Shown here one piece after another: positions 44,385 through 54,566 of a stretch of 64,000 bases of DNA. The notes beneath the pieces are model-generated. The model was not told the DNA's origin and did not search any database. It saw nothing but the letters and a program-made list of their open reading frames with translations. The position numbers and the translations under genes were made by a program. Origin of the DNA: Planctomycetota bacterium (GTDB lineage: Bacteria; Planctomycetota; Phycisphaerae; Phycisphaerales; UBA1924); the NCBI GenBank assembly GCA_017303555.1, contig JAFLCN010000005.1, positions 62,001 through 126,000 of the forward strand, read 5' to 3'. How positions within the stretch are numbered: the first letter of the stretch is position 1; every line of letters starts with the position of its first letter.

Positions 44385-45923
44385 ATGATCGATCCGACCG
44401 CAGAGACACCCGATTCGCCCCGCTGGTTTCGGGCGGGCGCGCTCGTGCTGGGGCCGATAGTCGCGGTACTCGTCTTCTACTGGCTCGGTCAATCGACACT
44501 CGGATTTGGTGCCAAGGCGACTATCTCGATTGGCGTGCTGATGGCGATCTGGTGGATCTCCGAGGCGATCCCTGTCGAGGCGACGAGCCTGCTGCCGATG
44601 GCCTTGTTTCCGCTGCTGGGTGTTGCGAGCATGAAGGAAGCGTGCGCGCCCTACGCGGATCCGGTGGTGTTCTTCTTCATGGGCGGGATGCTGATCGGCG
44701 CCGCGATGGAGAGGTGGGGGCTGCCCCGGCGGTTCGCGCTCGCGGTGCTCTCGAATGTCGGCGGGAACCCGGTCATGATTGTCGGCGGCATCGTGCTGGC
44801 GACGGGCATCATCAGCATGTGGGTGAACAACACCTCGACGGCGGTGATGATGCTCCCGATTGCGCTGAGTCTGTTCCGGTTCGTGACGCGCCACGCCGGA
44901 CCCGATGAAGAGAAGGCGGTTCGGAACTTCGGGACCTGCCTCGTGCTCGCGGTGGCGTATGCGTCGAGCATCGGCGGGATCGGAACGCTCTTTGGTTCGT
45001 CGCCGAACCTGGTGCTGGCCAGTCAGCTCGATGCGCAGTTCGATCAGACATTGAGTTTTCTCGACTACGCACGGATCGGCGTGCCGGTGGTGGTCGTGTT
45101 GCTGCCGTTCACCTGGCTCACGCTGATCTGGATGTTCCCGCCCCGTCTGCGCCCGGTCGCCGGGCTGGAGCGGCTCGCGGCGGAAGAGCGCCGGGGCCTG
45201 GGGCCGATGTCGGCGGGCGAGCGGGCCGTACTCATCGTTTTCTTCCTCGCGATGGTCGGGTGGATCTTCCAGGAACCGATCAATGGATGGATCCACTCGA
45301 TGCGGGGCGGATCGGGAAAGCCGGTGAGGGTGCTGACCGAAGCGGGCGTTGCGGTTGGCGCGGCGTTGGCGTTGTTTGTGATCCCGGTCAGCGTCCGGCG
45401 CCACGAGTTTGCGCTCGATTGGAAGACGGGGGGCAAGATCCCGTGGGGCATCCTGCTTCTCTTCGGGGGAGGGATGTCGCTCGCGGAAGCGCTGCGGGCG
45501 CACGGAGTGAACGAGGTCATCGGGCACCAGTTTACTTCGATCGGTTCGGTTCACCCGTTGCTGGTGCTCGCGCTCGTCACGACCGTGCTGATCCTGATTA
45601 CAGAGGTCGCGAGCAACACCGCGTCCGCAACGACATTCATCCCGATCGCGATCGCGGTGGCTCCGGCGATCGGCATCCATCCGTTTCTGCTCGCGACGGC
45701 CGTGTCGCTCGCGGCGAGCAGCGGGTTTGCGCTCCCGATCGGAACGCCCCCCAACGCGCTGGCGTACGCGACGGGAAGGGTGGGCATGGGGAGATTCGTT
45801 CGCGCCGGGATCGTTGTCGATATCCTCGCGGCGATCGTTATCACCTGCGTGCTCTACTTCGGGAACGGCGTGCTGTTCAGGCTCCCGGCGGTCGATCAGC
45901 CGGCGGCGGTTACTCCACCTTGA
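44385..45923 (+). CDS. SLC13/DASS-family Na+-coupled dicarboxylate or anion transporter
   Basis: A 512-residue inner-membrane carrier, second of its family in the window. Signature loops are WVNNTSTAVMMLPIALSLF with GIGTLFGSSPN in the first half and EVASNTASATTFIPIAIA with GTPPNALAYATG in the second, the SNT/SPT-type Na+ and substrate sites of DASS proteins. It is closer to the classical C4-dicarboxylate/sulfate group than the protein at 16844-18382. The ATG at 44385 follows TATCTT by 6 nt with no Shine-Dalgarno sequence. Its 3' end overlaps the convergent htrA gene by 14 bp. Confidence 0.9.
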   Translation: MIDPTAETPDSPRWFRAGALVLGPIVAVLVFYWLGQSTLGFGAKATISIGVLMAIWWISEAIPVEATSLLPMALFPLLGVASMKEACAPYADPVVFFFMGGMLIGAAMERWGLPRRFALAVLSNVGGNPVMIVGGIVLATGIISMWVNNTSTAVMMLPIALSLFRFVTRHAGPDEEKAVRNFGTCLVLAVAYASSIGGIGTLFGSSPNLVLASQLDAQFDQTLSFLDYARIGVPVVVVLLPFTWLTLIWMFPPRLRPVAGLERLAAEERRGLGPMSAGERAVLIVFFLAMVGWIFQEPINGWIHSMRGGSGKPVRVLTEAGVAVGAALALFVIPVSVRRHEFALDWKTGGKIPWGILLLFGGGMSLAEALRAHGVNEVIGHQFTSIGSVHPLLVLALVTTVLILITEVASNTASATTFIPIAIAVAPAIGIHPFLLATAVSLAASSGFALPIGTPPNALAYATGRVGMGRFVRAGIVVDILAAIVITCVLYFGNGVLFRLPAVDQPAAVTPP

Positions 45924-47367
45924 GATCGACCGTGCCGCGCATCCGGTTGCGGATGACGTTCATGCGGATGCCGTCTTTCGGGTCGAGCGCTTCGAGCATG
46001 GACTTGAATTCCTCGGCGGTGCGGACGGGCTGATCGTTGATCGCGACGATGATGTCTTCCTGCTCGAAGCCCGAGTCCGCGCCGGGTCCGACCAGGTCGA
46101 GCTTCTGGACGGCGACGCCGCGGATGTTCCCGAAACCGCGGCCGAGTATTCGGCGCATCTCGGGATCAATGGTGCGGACGATGCCGCCGAAACGGCCTGA
46201 ATAGGTGCCTCCCATCAACTGGGCTTCGTTGGTGCTGAAATCGGCGACCTCGAGGCTGAGCGTCTTGGTCTTACCGTCCCGGATGAGCTCGATGGTGGAT
46301 TGCGTTCCGGGGGGCGTGAGGAAGATCGCGGCTCGCAGCGTTGACATGCGGGTCATGGGGCGGCCGTTGTACCGGGTGATGATGTCGCCGGCCTGAATGC
46401 CCGCCAGGGCGCCGGGCATGTTGTCGTACACGCGGTTCACCAGCACGCCACCGTCGGCCTTGACGTTCATCTGCTTGAGACGCGCGGGGAGAAGCTCTTC
46501 GAAATCAAGGCCCGCCCAGCCGCGCACGACGCGCCCGGACTTGAGGATCGGGTCCATGACTGCTTTCACGATCTGCATCGGGATCGCGAAGCCGATGCCT
46601 TCGCTGCCACCTGCACGGGTCGCGATGGCGGAGTTGATACCCACGATCCGCCCTTCGAGATCGAGCAGCGGACCGCCGGAGTTGCCGGGGTTGATCGCGG
46701 CGTCGGTCTGGATGAAATCCTGGTACATCTCGCGGCTTGCGCCCGGCAACGCGACTCCCGAGCGGCTCTTCGCGGAGACGATTCCGGTGGTGACCGTGTT
46801 TGCGAACCCGAAGGGCGAGCCGATCGCGATGACCCAGTCGCCGACCTCCACCGAGTCGGAATCGCCCATCGGCGCGATCGGAAAAACTTCGTTGGGGGGA
46901 GCGTTCTTGATTCGAACCACCGCGAGGTCGGTGAGCGGATCACGACCGACGACGACGGCGTCGAACTCGCGGCCGTCGGTGAGCTTGGCCTTGTGAGAAT
47001 CGCCGACCTCGACGACGTGGTTGTTGGTGAGGATGATGCCGCTCGGATCGACAATCACGCCCGATCCGAAGCCAACGCTTTGGAGCACCGTGCGACCTGT
47101 TGGACGGGTGAACGGGCCCATCGCCTGAAGCTCCGGCACTTGGCGGCTCGCGGTGATGTGAACGACCGCTGGTTCAACCTGCTTGGCGACGCGCTGGAAC
47201 GCGCGGGAGAGGGCGCGGGCGGATTGCAGATCGTCCGCAGCGGTCGGCTTGGAGGCGGGCTCTCCTCGGGCCGGGGCAAGCGGCATCAAAGCGACGAGTG
47301 CCGCGGCGGCGAACGCGCGGAAGGCGATGGGCAAGCGACGGGAAGTAAGAGTCGGCAGCGGGTTCAT
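45910..47367 (-). CDS. HtrA/DegP-type periplasmic serine protease with PDZ domains
   Basis: A 485-residue exported protease for quality control of envelope proteins. A signal peptide (IAFRAFAAAALVALMPLAPARG) is followed by a trypsin-like domain with the triad His in TNNHVVEVGD, Asp in DPLTDLAVVRI and Ser in NPGNSGGPL. Two PDZ domains follow (about 280-375 and 400-480), the second containing PGADSGFEQEDIIVAINDQPV. Start MNPLPTLTSRR at 47367 gives a proper signal peptide; the upstream ATG at 47394 does not improve it. Stress induction is usual in the family but no promoter evidence is seen. Confidence 0.92.
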   Translation of the reverse strand: MNPLPTLTSRRLPIAFRAFAAAALVALMPLAPARGEPASKPTAADDLQSARALSRAFQRVAKQVEPAVVHITASRQVPELQAMGPFTRPTGRTVLQSVGFGSGVIVDPSGIILTNNHVVEVGDSHKAKLTDGREFDAVVVGRDPLTDLAVVRIKNAPPNEVFPIAPMGDSDSVEVGDWVIAIGSPFGFANTVTTGIVSAKSRSGVALPGASREMYQDFIQTDAAINPGNSGGPLLDLEGRIVGINSAIATRAGGSEGIGFAIPMQIVKAVMDPILKSGRVVRGWAGLDFEELLPARLKQMNVKADGGVLVNRVYDNMPGALAGIQAGDIITRYNGRPMTRMSTLRAAIFLTPPGTQSTIELIRDGKTKTLSLEVADFSTNEAQLMGGTYSGRFGGIVRTIDPEMRRILGRGFGNIRGVAVQKLDLVGPGADSGFEQEDIIVAINDQPVRTAEEFKSMLEALDPKDGIRMNVIRNRMRGTVDLKVE

Positions 47368-47635
47368 ACTGGATTGTTCGCTCACTGGGTGCATGAAGGT
47401 TCGGTTGGCGGTGGAACGCGCCTTCGGCCCGTTTGGTTCGGGCGCAAGCAAGGGCGGATTGCGGGCGAAGGAAACCGCGCAGCATTCGCGCACCGGGACA
47501 CCGTCCGTCCAAAATAGAGATGCGCAAAGCGCCCGCTCCCGTCAAACGATGGAGAAGACGGTTTGATGCTGGAATCGGCACGGGGAACGGTGGGATCGGG
47601 CATGTTGCCGGCCCGTGGAAACAAAGGCGGGCGCA

Positions 47636-48355
47636 TCAGGTGCCGCGTTTGTTGCCGAAGAGTTCGATGTGCAGGCGGGGGCAATATCGCCAGCCCCGAC
47701 GGACACACTCGTCAACGATCCAGCGCCGCGTGGCGAGCGCCTCGACGGTGATTCCTTCGGGCATGAGCAGGATGTCGCCGGGGGTCCAGCCTCGAAGGTG
47801 GGTGAGGAGCGTTTCGATCTCGGAGAGCTGCTGTTCGGAACTGACGACGAACTTGAGCTGGTGCGCGGGAGAAGTGTCGATCAGTTTCTGGAGCGATTCG
47901 AGATTGATCCGGCGCGCTTCGTGTCTCACCTGCCAGACCGCGTCCTTGTCGCGTGGGTCATCGGTCTGCGGGGTCGAGTTGCTGAGCTTGGGTGAGATGC
48001 TCATCAGGTCGCAGGCGATCTCGCGGAAGATTGTCCCCGCGGTTTCGATGGTGATGTGCATCCCGATTTTCTTGAGCGAACGAGCAAGCTCTTCGGCCTG
48101 TGCGAACATCATCGGTTCGCCCCCGGTGATGACGGCGTGCGAGACGTTGTGATGCTTTGCGGCGGCGGCTTCATCGATCAGGCTTTGCATTGCGCGCTGC
48201 TTCGACTCGGCGTTCCAGCTTGCGTAGGGCGTATCGCACCAGGTGCAGCGGAGATTGCAGCCGCTGAAGCGAACGAACCACGAGGGGACGCCGGCGAGCT
48301 TGCCTTCGCCCTGGACGCTCGTGAATGTTTCGGAGATGGGCGCGGAGCTTGACAT
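47636..48355 (-). CDS. queE: 7-carboxy-7-deazaguanine synthase
   Basis: A 239-residue radical-SAM enzyme that converts 6-carboxytetrahydropterin to 7-carboxy-7-deazaguanine in queuosine/7-deazapurine synthesis. The cluster motif reads C-x3-C-x2-C within FSGCNLRCTWCDTPYA; the N-terminal SETFTSVQGEGKLAGVPS binds substrate, and TGGEPMMF and IETAGT are SAM-site motifs. The start at 48355 shares one base with the queC stop (TGATG), so the two are co-translated. Other pathway enzymes (QueD, FolE, QueF) are not in the window. Confidence 0.95.
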   Translation of the reverse strand: MSSSAPISETFTSVQGEGKLAGVPSWFVRFSGCNLRCTWCDTPYASWNAESKQRAMQSLIDEAAAAKHHNVSHAVITGGEPMMFAQAEELARSLKKIGMHITIETAGTIFREIACDLMSISPKLSNSTPQTDDPRDKDAVWQVRHEARRINLESLQKLIDTSPAHQLKFVVSSEQQLSEIETLLTHLRGWTPGDILLMPEGITVEALATRRWIVDECVRRGWRYCPRLHIELFGNKRGT

Positions 48356-49092
48356 CACGAATATCGGGTCGGATCGGGCACGCCGGCTTCGGCGAAGCCG
48401 CGCCGGCGGAGTTGGCAGGAATCGCACGTGCCGCAGGCGATCGGGATGGGCGAGGAATCGGATCGCGGGTCGTAGCAACTGGTCGTGAGGGAGTAATCAA
48501 CGCCGAGTTTCATGCCCAGGCGGATGATTTCGGCCTTGCCGAGCGCGGCGAGCGGCGAGCGAATGCTGAATCCGCCTCCCTTGCCCGCGATCGCATCGGT
48601 TCCGGCCCTCGTGCCGAGGTTGGCGGTGCGTGCGAACGACTCGATGAACTCGGGGCGGCAATCCGGATAGCCGGAATAATCGATGGCGTTGACGCCGACG
48701 AAGACGTCGCGGGCACCCACGACTTCTGCGAGGCCGGTGGCGATTGAAAGGAAGATCAGGTTGCGAGCGGGGACGTACGTGATCGGCACGCCATCGCCGA
48801 TGGCCTTCTCGGATCGGTTCTTGGGGACGGCGATATCGGCGGTGAGGGCGCTGCCTCCGATGGCGCGCAGATCGAGTGTGACGAGACGGTGCTCGATCGC
48901 GCCGAGTTGACGCGAAACTAGCGCCGCCGCGTCGAGTTCCACCCGGTGGCGCTGCCCGTAGTCGATGGCGAGGGTGATCGCTTGAAACCCGTCACGCCGT
49001 GCCGCGGCAAGGGCGGTGGCGCTATCCAGTCCCCCCGAGAGGAGGACAACCGCGAGACGGTTCTTCGGGTTCGGAGCGGATTGCACGCCCAA
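48355..49092 (-). CDS. queC: 7-cyano-7-deazaguanine synthase
   Basis: A 245-residue ATP-dependent enzyme converting 7-carboxy-7-deazaguanine to preQ0. The PP-loop [12 protein letters not shown] is near the N-terminus, [11 protein letters not shown] follows, and the zinc site near the C-terminus has cysteines in SCYDP and [15 protein letters not shown]. The start is ambiguous: TTG at 49092 or GTG at 49086; the only weak Shine-Dalgarno-like stretch is AAAGGTGA, within the end of the upstream gene. It lies 16 bp after the aspartyl protease gene, giving a four-gene operon with the HTH regulator, the protease and queE. Confidence 0.94.
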   Translation of the reverse strand: MGVQSAPNPKNRLAVVLLSGGLDSATALAAARRDGFQAITLAIDYGQRHRVELDAAALVSRQLGAIEHRLVTLDLRAIGGSALTADIAVPKNRSEKAIGDGVPITYVPARNLIFLSIATGLAEVVGARDVFVGVNAIDYSGYPDCRPEFIESFARTANLGTRAGTDAIAGKGGGFSIRSPLAALGKAEIIRLGMKLGVDYSLTTSCYDPRSDSSPIPIACGTCDSCQLRRRGFAEAGVPDPTRYS

Positions 49093-49108
49093 GCGTACGA
49101 GCGGCGGT

Positions 49109-50137
49109 TCACCTTTGGGTTGACGGATTCGCGGAAGTCGTAGCCGGTTGAGCCGTCGGCGCCGAGGGCGTTTCCTGCTTCGAAATCAGCCCGATCCGAC
49201 GGTTCGGGTAGTCGGTGATAATCACGAAGCGCTTGAGGATGTCGGTGCCGATGTTGGCGTCCTTGTCCGCATCGGCGAAGGTCCCTTTGGCTTCGAGCGC
49301 GAAGTCGGCGTTGACGTTTTCGAAGGTCGTGCCGCCGAGTTCGAGGCTGGAGATTGTGCCGCGCTTGCCGGCGACAAAGCCTCCGACGCCGCCCATTTTG
49401 CAGTCGGCGACGGCGCGGTCCTTCAGCATGTCGTACTTCACGACCGAGGGCTGATGGAACGTGACCGAGCCGGTCGCGCCGAGATCGAGACGAAAGGTGC
49501 CCTTGTGCCCCTCGAACGAGCCGGGAACGGCGGGCACGCGGTCGGTGATGTCGAGCGCGGTCCAAGCGCCCTTTGACAGGGTGTAGGTCGCGGGATCAAA
49601 GAGCGAGATGCTGGGCGCCGCAAGGTCGATCTCCGCGACGCACTTCGAGATCACGCCGTAGCCGATGATGCCGCAGATCTTTTCGCCGACAAGCGGCTCG
49701 AGGAACGCCAGGTCGACCTCCATCAGCGGGTGATCCTTGAAGTGCATCGCGCCCAGATGCACATCGGCGGCGTTGTAGAGCTTGGCCGCCTTGGAGCCTC
49801 CGACGCCGGTCGCCTGAATGGAGCCGTTCTCCTGAAGGTCGAGCCCCGCGACCTGCGGCGTCGAGATGCAGCAGATCCCCGCGCCGGTGTCGAAGATAAA
49901 CCAGCCAGAGTCGTGACCGTTGATGGTGGGGCGAACGAGGATGTGGCCGGACTTGATGCGTTTGACCTCGAGCGCGGGGGAGGCGTCCTTGTCGAAGGTG
50001 ATCCGGCCCTGCACCGGCACGCCGTCGGCGTCGGTCTGTTTCGGGGGCGTGTGCGGCTCGGCGGCGCGCACGCCGAGCGGCGACATGATGAATCCGATGC
50101 TGAGGAGAACGGCGCGAGCGGAATGCGACTGCTTCAT
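49109..50137 (-). CDS. Exported retropepsin-like aspartyl protease
   Basis: A 342-residue protein with a signal peptide ([19 protein letters not shown]) and a pepsin/retropepsin-like core. The catalytic DTGAG is in [15 protein letters not shown] second related half reads [13 protein letters not shown], where the expected DTG is DLG, and [23 protein letters not shown] closes the fold. Thus the first site is complete and the second is degenerate; activity may require dimerisation or be lost. ATG 50137 follows an AAGAAGGAG contained in the end of the HTH gene, 3 bp upstream. No clear link to deazaguanine synthesis is known. Confidence 0.85.
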   Translation of the reverse strand: MKQSHSARAVLLSIGFIMSPLGVRAAEPHTPPKQTDADGVPVQGRITFDKDASPALEVKRIKSGHILVRPTINGHDSGWFIFDTGAGICCISTPQVAGLDLQENGSIQATGVGGSKAAKLYNAADVHLGAMHFKDHPLMEVDLAFLEPLVGEKICGIIGYGVISKCVAEIDLAAPSISLFDPATYTLSKGAWTALDITDRVPAVPGSFEGHKGTFRLDLGATGSVTFHQPSVVKYDMLKDRAVADCKMGGVGGFVAGKRGTISSLELGGTTFENVNADFALEAKGTFADADKDANIGTDILKRFVIITDYPNRRIGLISKQETPSAPTAQPATTSANPSTQR

Positions 50138-50140
50138 GAG

Positions 50141-50764
50141 TTACTCCTTCTTGGTTGCCTTCGTTGCTCTGGAAATTTGCCGGGATGATCGTGAGCGCTC
50201 GCCGAAACCGGATGGCGCGAGCAGGAAGCCGAGAGCGATCGCGCGTCGGCCCGGCCCGGGCCCGCCCCGACGCAGCGTGCGGTGAATCGCGTCGATCAGC
50301 GAGTTGATGTCCGCGAGCTGGGCATCGTTTACCCAGCCGGTGGCCCGCCCGCCCCAGAGGATGCGACGGCCTTCGCGGCCGATCCCCCGGCCCGCGAGGC
50401 ATTCGCGCTCGAACTCGCGGAGCGAGAGTTTGAGCGCGTTGCGGACGACGCGGGCGAGATCCGGTCGCGGCGCCGCGGCGTAATCGAGCTGCACCGACGG
50501 CGCGGGAAGCTCAAAGACCGCGGCTCCTCCCGCGTCGGGCGTGTGCTGCTCGCGCACGAGGCCGACGCGTGCGAGCGCCCGCAGGTGGAAATAAAGAGCA
50601 TCGGGCTTGCGGCCCAGGAGATCGGCGAGGCGGACGACGGTGCATGGGCCGGCGCTTGCGAGCGTGTCCACGATCTCCTGCCGAGTCGCGGAAGCGAGCG
50701 CACGCGTTGCTGGCGCGCCGGAGATTCGGAACGGGCGCGCGGGGGCTTTGGTCGGCCTGGGCAT
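50141..50764 (-). CDS. ArsR-type winged-helix regulator
   Basis: A 207-residue DNA-binding protein. Residues about 22-75 are a winged helix (RALASATRQEIVDTLASAGPC then VVRLADLLGRKPDALYFHLRALARVGLV) of the ArsR/HTH_20 kind. The remaining part is helical and basic, without the usual metal-binding cysteines, so it probably senses something other than metal. A 7+7-bp inverted repeat TTGAATA-N10-TATTCAA overlaps its promoter, strongly suggesting autoregulation and control of the downstream protease-queC-queE genes. The ATG lies 5 nt after TATTAT without a Shine-Dalgarno sequence. Confidence 0.82.
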   Translation of the reverse strand: MPRPTKAPARPFRISGAPATRALASATRQEIVDTLASAGPCTVVRLADLLGRKPDALYFHLRALARVGLVREQHTPDAGGAAVFELPAPSVQLDYAAAPRPDLARVVRNALKLSLREFERECLAGRGIGREGRRILWGGRATGWVNDAQLADINSLIDAIHRTLRRGGPGPGRRAIALGFLLAPSGFGERSRSSRQISRATKATKKE

Positions 50765-50765
50765 T

Positions 50766-50789
50766 TTGAATAATAGACGAGATATTCAA
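50766..50789. promoter_or_regulatory. ArsR-like operator and -10 of the regulator-protease-queC-queE operon
   Basis: TTGAATA (50766-50772) and TATTCAA (50783-50789) form a perfect 7-bp inverted repeat with a 10-bp spacer. TATTAT on the minus strand (50775-50770) lies inside it, 5 nt before the ATG. A/T-rich TTGAATA-type half-sites are typical of ArsR/SmtB operators. Confidence 0.6.
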
Positions 50790-50864
50790 TCGGCGCATTT
50801 CGGCACGCTCAAATCTCGGCTTCGGGCGCCGGCTTTCTTCGGATGGCTGGGGGACGCCGGGCGG

Positions 50865-51617
50865 TTATCCGGACTTACGCAGGACCGCCGCGTGTGGCTG
50901 CTTGGTGCTGCCGCACATTTTCTTCTCGTAGTTGGTGGCGACGACCTGTCCTTCGCCGACCCAATCGGGCGGGACGAAGGCCTCTCGTGCGAGGGCGACG
51001 CCGCCGGGCGCGGTCGAAGCGTCGGTCCAGCGATCGAAGAACGTCTCCATCCACTGCCAGTAGTCATCGTGGTCGGTCACGATGCGGAGTTCGCCGCCGG
51101 GAATGAGAACGCGGCGGGCCTGCTCGAGGAACTTGTCCTGCACGACGCGGTTCTTGTGGTGCTTGGCTTTGGGCCACGGATCGGAGTAGTACAGATGGAT
51201 CGTGTTCACGATGGCGTCGGGGCAGCGCCATTTCAGGAACTCGACGGCATCGGCGTGGAGCATGCGGACGTTTTCAAGGCCGGCACGCCGTACGCGATCG
51301 GCGGTGTAGGCGAAGAACGCGCCCTCCCATTCGATCCCGAGGAAGTTGGTCGATGGGTTCTCGGTGGCGACGTTCAGCATGAACGTGCCCTTGCCGCAGC
51401 CGATCTCGATCTCGAAGCGGCGTGTCGGGTTGTTGAACCAGGCGCGCGGGTCGAGGCGTCCGGCGAGGGGATCGGTCATAACCGCATCGGGCAGGGGCGG
51501 GTATTCCTCCGGTGAAACACCGATCGAGCCCGCTGCGACGTCGAGTTCGCGACCGTGGCCGAGTTTCCCGCCGGAGAAGCGGCCGGAGCGTCCCGGGATG
51601 TGGCTGTCGTGGGTCAT
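50865..51617 (-). CDS. trmB: tRNA (guanine46-N7)-methyltransferase
   Basis: A 250-residue SAM-dependent enzyme making m7G46 in tRNA. Motif I is FEIEIGCGKGTFML; the TrmB signature YYSDPWPKAKHHKNR and FLEQARRVLIPGGELRIVTDH are intact, as is the C-terminal TNYEKK. The first 60 residues are a less conserved extension. The ATG at 51617 has no Shine-Dalgarno sequence; an internal ATG at 51480 (MTDPLAGRLDPRAWF) is a possible alternative start that keeps the whole catalytic domain. Confidence 0.94.
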   Translation of the reverse strand: MTHDSHIPGRSGRFSGGKLGHGRELDVAAGSIGVSPEEYPPLPDAVMTDPLAGRLDPRAWFNNPTRRFEIEIGCGKGTFMLNVATENPSTNFLGIEWEGAFFAYTADRVRRAGLENVRMLHADAVEFLKWRCPDAIVNTIHLYYSDPWPKAKHHKNRVVQDKFLEQARRVLIPGGELRIVTDHDDYWQWMETFFDRWTDASTAPGGVALAREAFVPPDWVGEGQVVATNYEKKMCGSTKQPHAAVLRKSG

Positions 51618-51973
51618 GAGAGCGCGGGAGGGCCGGTACTTGAATGAAAGAGAAGAAAACGCTTGCAGAGCGATTGCACTGTAGCGGCGGGGCTGAAAGC
51701 GTGAACATTCGGGCGGGCGCGATCCGGTGAGCGAAATCGAACGTATAACAGGTTGGTTTGAAAATCAGGCGACGTCCGCGCCTCGGGCCAGTCGATAGAC
51801 ACAGACGACCGGGGCCAGCGCGGAGGCTGCTGGAGACGCTTTTACAAGTTGGTGCATCAGGCTCCGGTATCGGAGGCGGAAGGGAACGGGCGACGGAATG
51901 CGTCGTGCCGCTCCGTCCGGTTTGTTTTCGCGCACGGACGATCGGCTGCCGCGGCTGCGGCAAGGGGTGAGAA
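51618..51973. other. Intergenic region between trmB and prkA
   Basis: A 356-bp divergent control region without a credible gene. It contains a good -10-like TATAAC (51744-51749, plus strand) about 225 bp before prkA, with no clear -35. AAGGGGTGAG just before 51974 is the prkA ribosome site. Confidence 0.5.
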
Positions 51974-54157
51974 ATGCTCGATGAGCGCAGCTTCTTCATG
52001 ACCTCCTCGTCTTCGGGCTCGGCCGCCTCGTCGGGTTCGGCCGGTTCGGCTGCCTCGGCCGTCACGGCATCGGACCTTGCGGGTTTGATCGATTCTCGGC
52101 TGGATCGCAAGCGATTCCAGGATCACCATTGGACCGGTTCGTTCTGGGAATACCTCGATATCGTGTCGCAGAATCCGTCGGTGTCGCGGAACGCGTACCA
52201 GCGGCTCTACGACGCGATTCTCTCGTGCGGGAGCGAGAAGTACCGCGTGTTCAAGCACGATGTGACGCGGTACCAATTCTTCTCCGATCCGTTCGGGGGC
52301 GGGGCGGACGCGATCTTCGGGCTGGACTTTGCGTTGATGCAGCTTGTGGATTTCCTGCGCTCCGCTTCGGAGGGTTACGGAACCGACAAGCGCATTCTGC
52401 TGCTGCACGGGCCGGTCGGTTCGTCGAAGTCCACGATCGCTCGATTGCTCAAGAAGGGATTCGAGGCGTACAGCCGCACGAAAGAGGGCGCCCTGTACTC
52501 GTTCAGTTGGTTGCTGGATGAGCACTGCGAGGTGAAGCAGGCGGCGACCGGTTCGGATGCCGCGCGGACGCACGAGTTTGCGTGCCCGATGCACGAGGAC
52601 CCGCTGGTGCTGGTGCCGCGCGAGGCACGGGATGTTCTGCTTGCGAAGCTGAACGAGCGTTACCGCCCGCAGCATCACAACGGCCGGATTCGCATTCACG
52701 GAGATCCGGATCCGTTCTGCCGCAAGGTCTTCGAGGACTTGATGACCTTCTACAAGGGTGACTGGAAGAAGGTAATGGAGCACGTGAAGGTGCGCCGGAT
52801 CGTGCTGAGCGAGAAGGACCGCGTCGGCATCGGCACGTTCCAGCCCAAGGACGAGAAGAACCAGGACAGCACGGAGCTGACGGGCGACATCAACTACCGC
52901 AAGATCGCGATCTACGGCAGCGACAGCGATCCGCGGGCGTTCAACTTTGACGGCGAACTGAACATCGCAAACCGGGGCGTCTGCGAGTTCATCGAGGTGC
53001 TGAAGCTGGATGTGGCGTTCCTGTATGACCTGCTCGGTGCATCGCAGGAGCACACGATCAAGCCGAAGAAGTTTGCGCAGACACACATCGACGAGGTCAT
53101 CCTCGGCCACACGAACGAGCCGGAGTACAAGCGGTTGCAGTCGAACGAGATGATGGAGGCGTTCCGCGACCGCACGATCAAGATTGATGTGCCGTACAAC
53201 ATCCGGCTGGATGACGAGGTGCGGATCTACCAGAAGGATTTCGGCCCGGATCGCATCAAGAACATCCACATCGCGCCGCACACGCTCGAGGTGGCGGCGA
53301 TGTGGGCGGTCTTGACGCGTCTGGAGGAGCCGAAGAAGGCCGGCCTGGCTTTGATGCAGAAACTCAAGCTGTACAACGGCAAGAGCATCCCCGGATTCAC
53401 GGAGGATTCGGTGCGGGAGCTGAAGGAAGAGGCCCCACGCGAGGGCATGAACGGCATCTCGCCCCGGTACATCCAGGACAAGATCTCGAACGCGCTCGTG
53501 GGCCGTCAGGCGATCGAGGAACGGTGCATCAACCCGTTCATGGTGATCAACGAGATTGAGGGCGGCTTGTCGCACCACTCGCTGCTGAATGACGAGAACA
53601 CCAAGAAGCGATTCCGCGAGCTGCTCGCGGTGGTGAAAGAGGAATACGAGGACATCATCAAGGGCGAGGTGCAGCGGGCGATCAGCGCCGATGAGGATGC
53701 GATCCGCCGCCTGTGCGTGAATTACATCGAGAGCGTTCGCGCCTACACCCAGAAGGAACGCGTCAAGAACCGCTACACCGGTCGCGATGAGGAGCCGGAT
53801 GAACGCCTCATGCGGTCGATCGAGGAGAAGATCGATATCCCCGACAGCCGCAAGGACGATTTCCGGCAGGAGATCATGAACTACATCGGAGCCCTCGCGC
53901 TCGATGGGAAGAAGTTTGAGTACAACACCAACGCGCGGCTCTATCGGGCGCTCGAACTCAAGCTCTTCGAGGACCAGCGCGACACGATCAAGCTGAAGAA
54001 CCTGGTCAGCAGCGTTGTGGACGACGAGACGCAGCAGAAGATCGACATCGTCAAGCAGCGTCTCATCAAGCACTTTGGCTACAACGAGACGAGCGCGACG
54101 GACGTCTTGAACTACGTCGCGAGTATTTTCGCACGGGGCGACAGCAAGCAGCGTTGA
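51974..54157 (+). CDS. prkA: PrkA-family serine protein kinase / AAA+ protein
   Basis: A 727-residue PrkA/YeaG-type protein. After a Ser/Ala-rich N-terminus (to about 30), the AAA domain has Walker [16 protein letters not shown], the conserved [12 protein letters not shown], and [15 protein letters not shown]; the C-terminal PrkA domain (about 430-700) contains [16 protein letters not shown] and [13 protein letters not shown]. Length is slightly above the usual 640-690. Family members act in starvation, spore or stationary-phase physiology, with kinase and possibly protease activity. The usual partners yeaH/yhbH and spoVR are not adjacent. ATG 51974 follows AAGGGGTGAG. Confidence 0.93.
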   Translation: MLDERSFFMTSSSSGSAASSGSAGSAASAVTASDLAGLIDSRLDRKRFQDHHWTGSFWEYLDIVSQNPSVSRNAYQRLYDAILSCGSEKYRVFKHDVTRYQFFSDPFGGGADAIFGLDFALMQLVDFLRSASEGYGTDKRILLLHGPVGSSKSTIARLLKKGFEAYSRTKEGALYSFSWLLDEHCEVKQAATGSDAARTHEFACPMHEDPLVLVPREARDVLLAKLNERYRPQHHNGRIRIHGDPDPFCRKVFEDLMTFYKGDWKKVMEHVKVRRIVLSEKDRVGIGTFQPKDEKNQDSTELTGDINYRKIAIYGSDSDPRAFNFDGELNIANRGVCEFIEVLKLDVAFLYDLLGASQEHTIKPKKFAQTHIDEVILGHTNEPEYKRLQSNEMMEAFRDRTIKIDVPYNIRLDDEVRIYQKDFGPDRIKNIHIAPHTLEVAAMWAVLTRLEEPKKAGLALMQKLKLYNGKSIPGFTEDSVRELKEEAPREGMNGISPRYIQDKISNALVGRQAIEERCINPFMVINEIEGGLSHHSLLNDENTKKRFRELLAVVKEEYEDIIKGEVQRAISADEDAIRRLCVNYIESVRAYTQKERVKNRYTGRDEEPDERLMRSIEEKIDIPDSRKDDFRQEIMNYIGALALDGKKFEYNTNARLYRALELKLFEDQRDTIKLKNLVSSVVDDETQQKIDIVKQRLIKHFGYNETSATDVLNYVASIFARGDSKQR

Positions 54158-54566
54158 TCGTGCTTACTTCCGGCGTTCGAGGCCGAAGAGGCGGTCGCGT
54201 GCGGCACCGGCGGGTTCGTCGAGCATGCGAGCAGTTGTGCCGGCCGGCGAGGAAGCGCAAACCCATTCGCTGAGCTCGGGCTCGTACGGGCGGGTTTCGA
54301 CCGGTTTGTTGCCCGTATCGGATTCGCGGCAAGCCAACTCATGCGTGAACCGGCACGAATGAAGCGGGTCCGCAACAGCGCGGAACCCGCTGTGAGGAAA
54401 AGGGTCGGATTGAACGAACTCTGATCCCGCCATCCCGCAGCGCGACAGCTCGCGCGTGACCCACCATCCCCCTCTCCCGATGTATCGAGAGTGGAGATTG
54501 CTTGCGGAATCCGCGAGCGGAAACCGGAAAAATCGGTTCTCGGGCGGGAACGCTTCAAATCCGGCT
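54158..54566. other. Intergenic region between convergent prkA and anti-sigma genes
   Basis: No credible gene in 409 bp. A hairpin at 54362-54390 (AGCGGGTCCGC against GCGGAACCCGCT, one bulge) could act as a bidirectional transcription stop but has no T-run. Confidence 0.5.

Noticed and set aside
43935..45680. A 581-residue minus-strand frame antisense to the DMT and SLC13 genes
   Set aside because: Extremely His/Arg/Asp-rich, no membrane or domain signal; GC-driven antisense frame.
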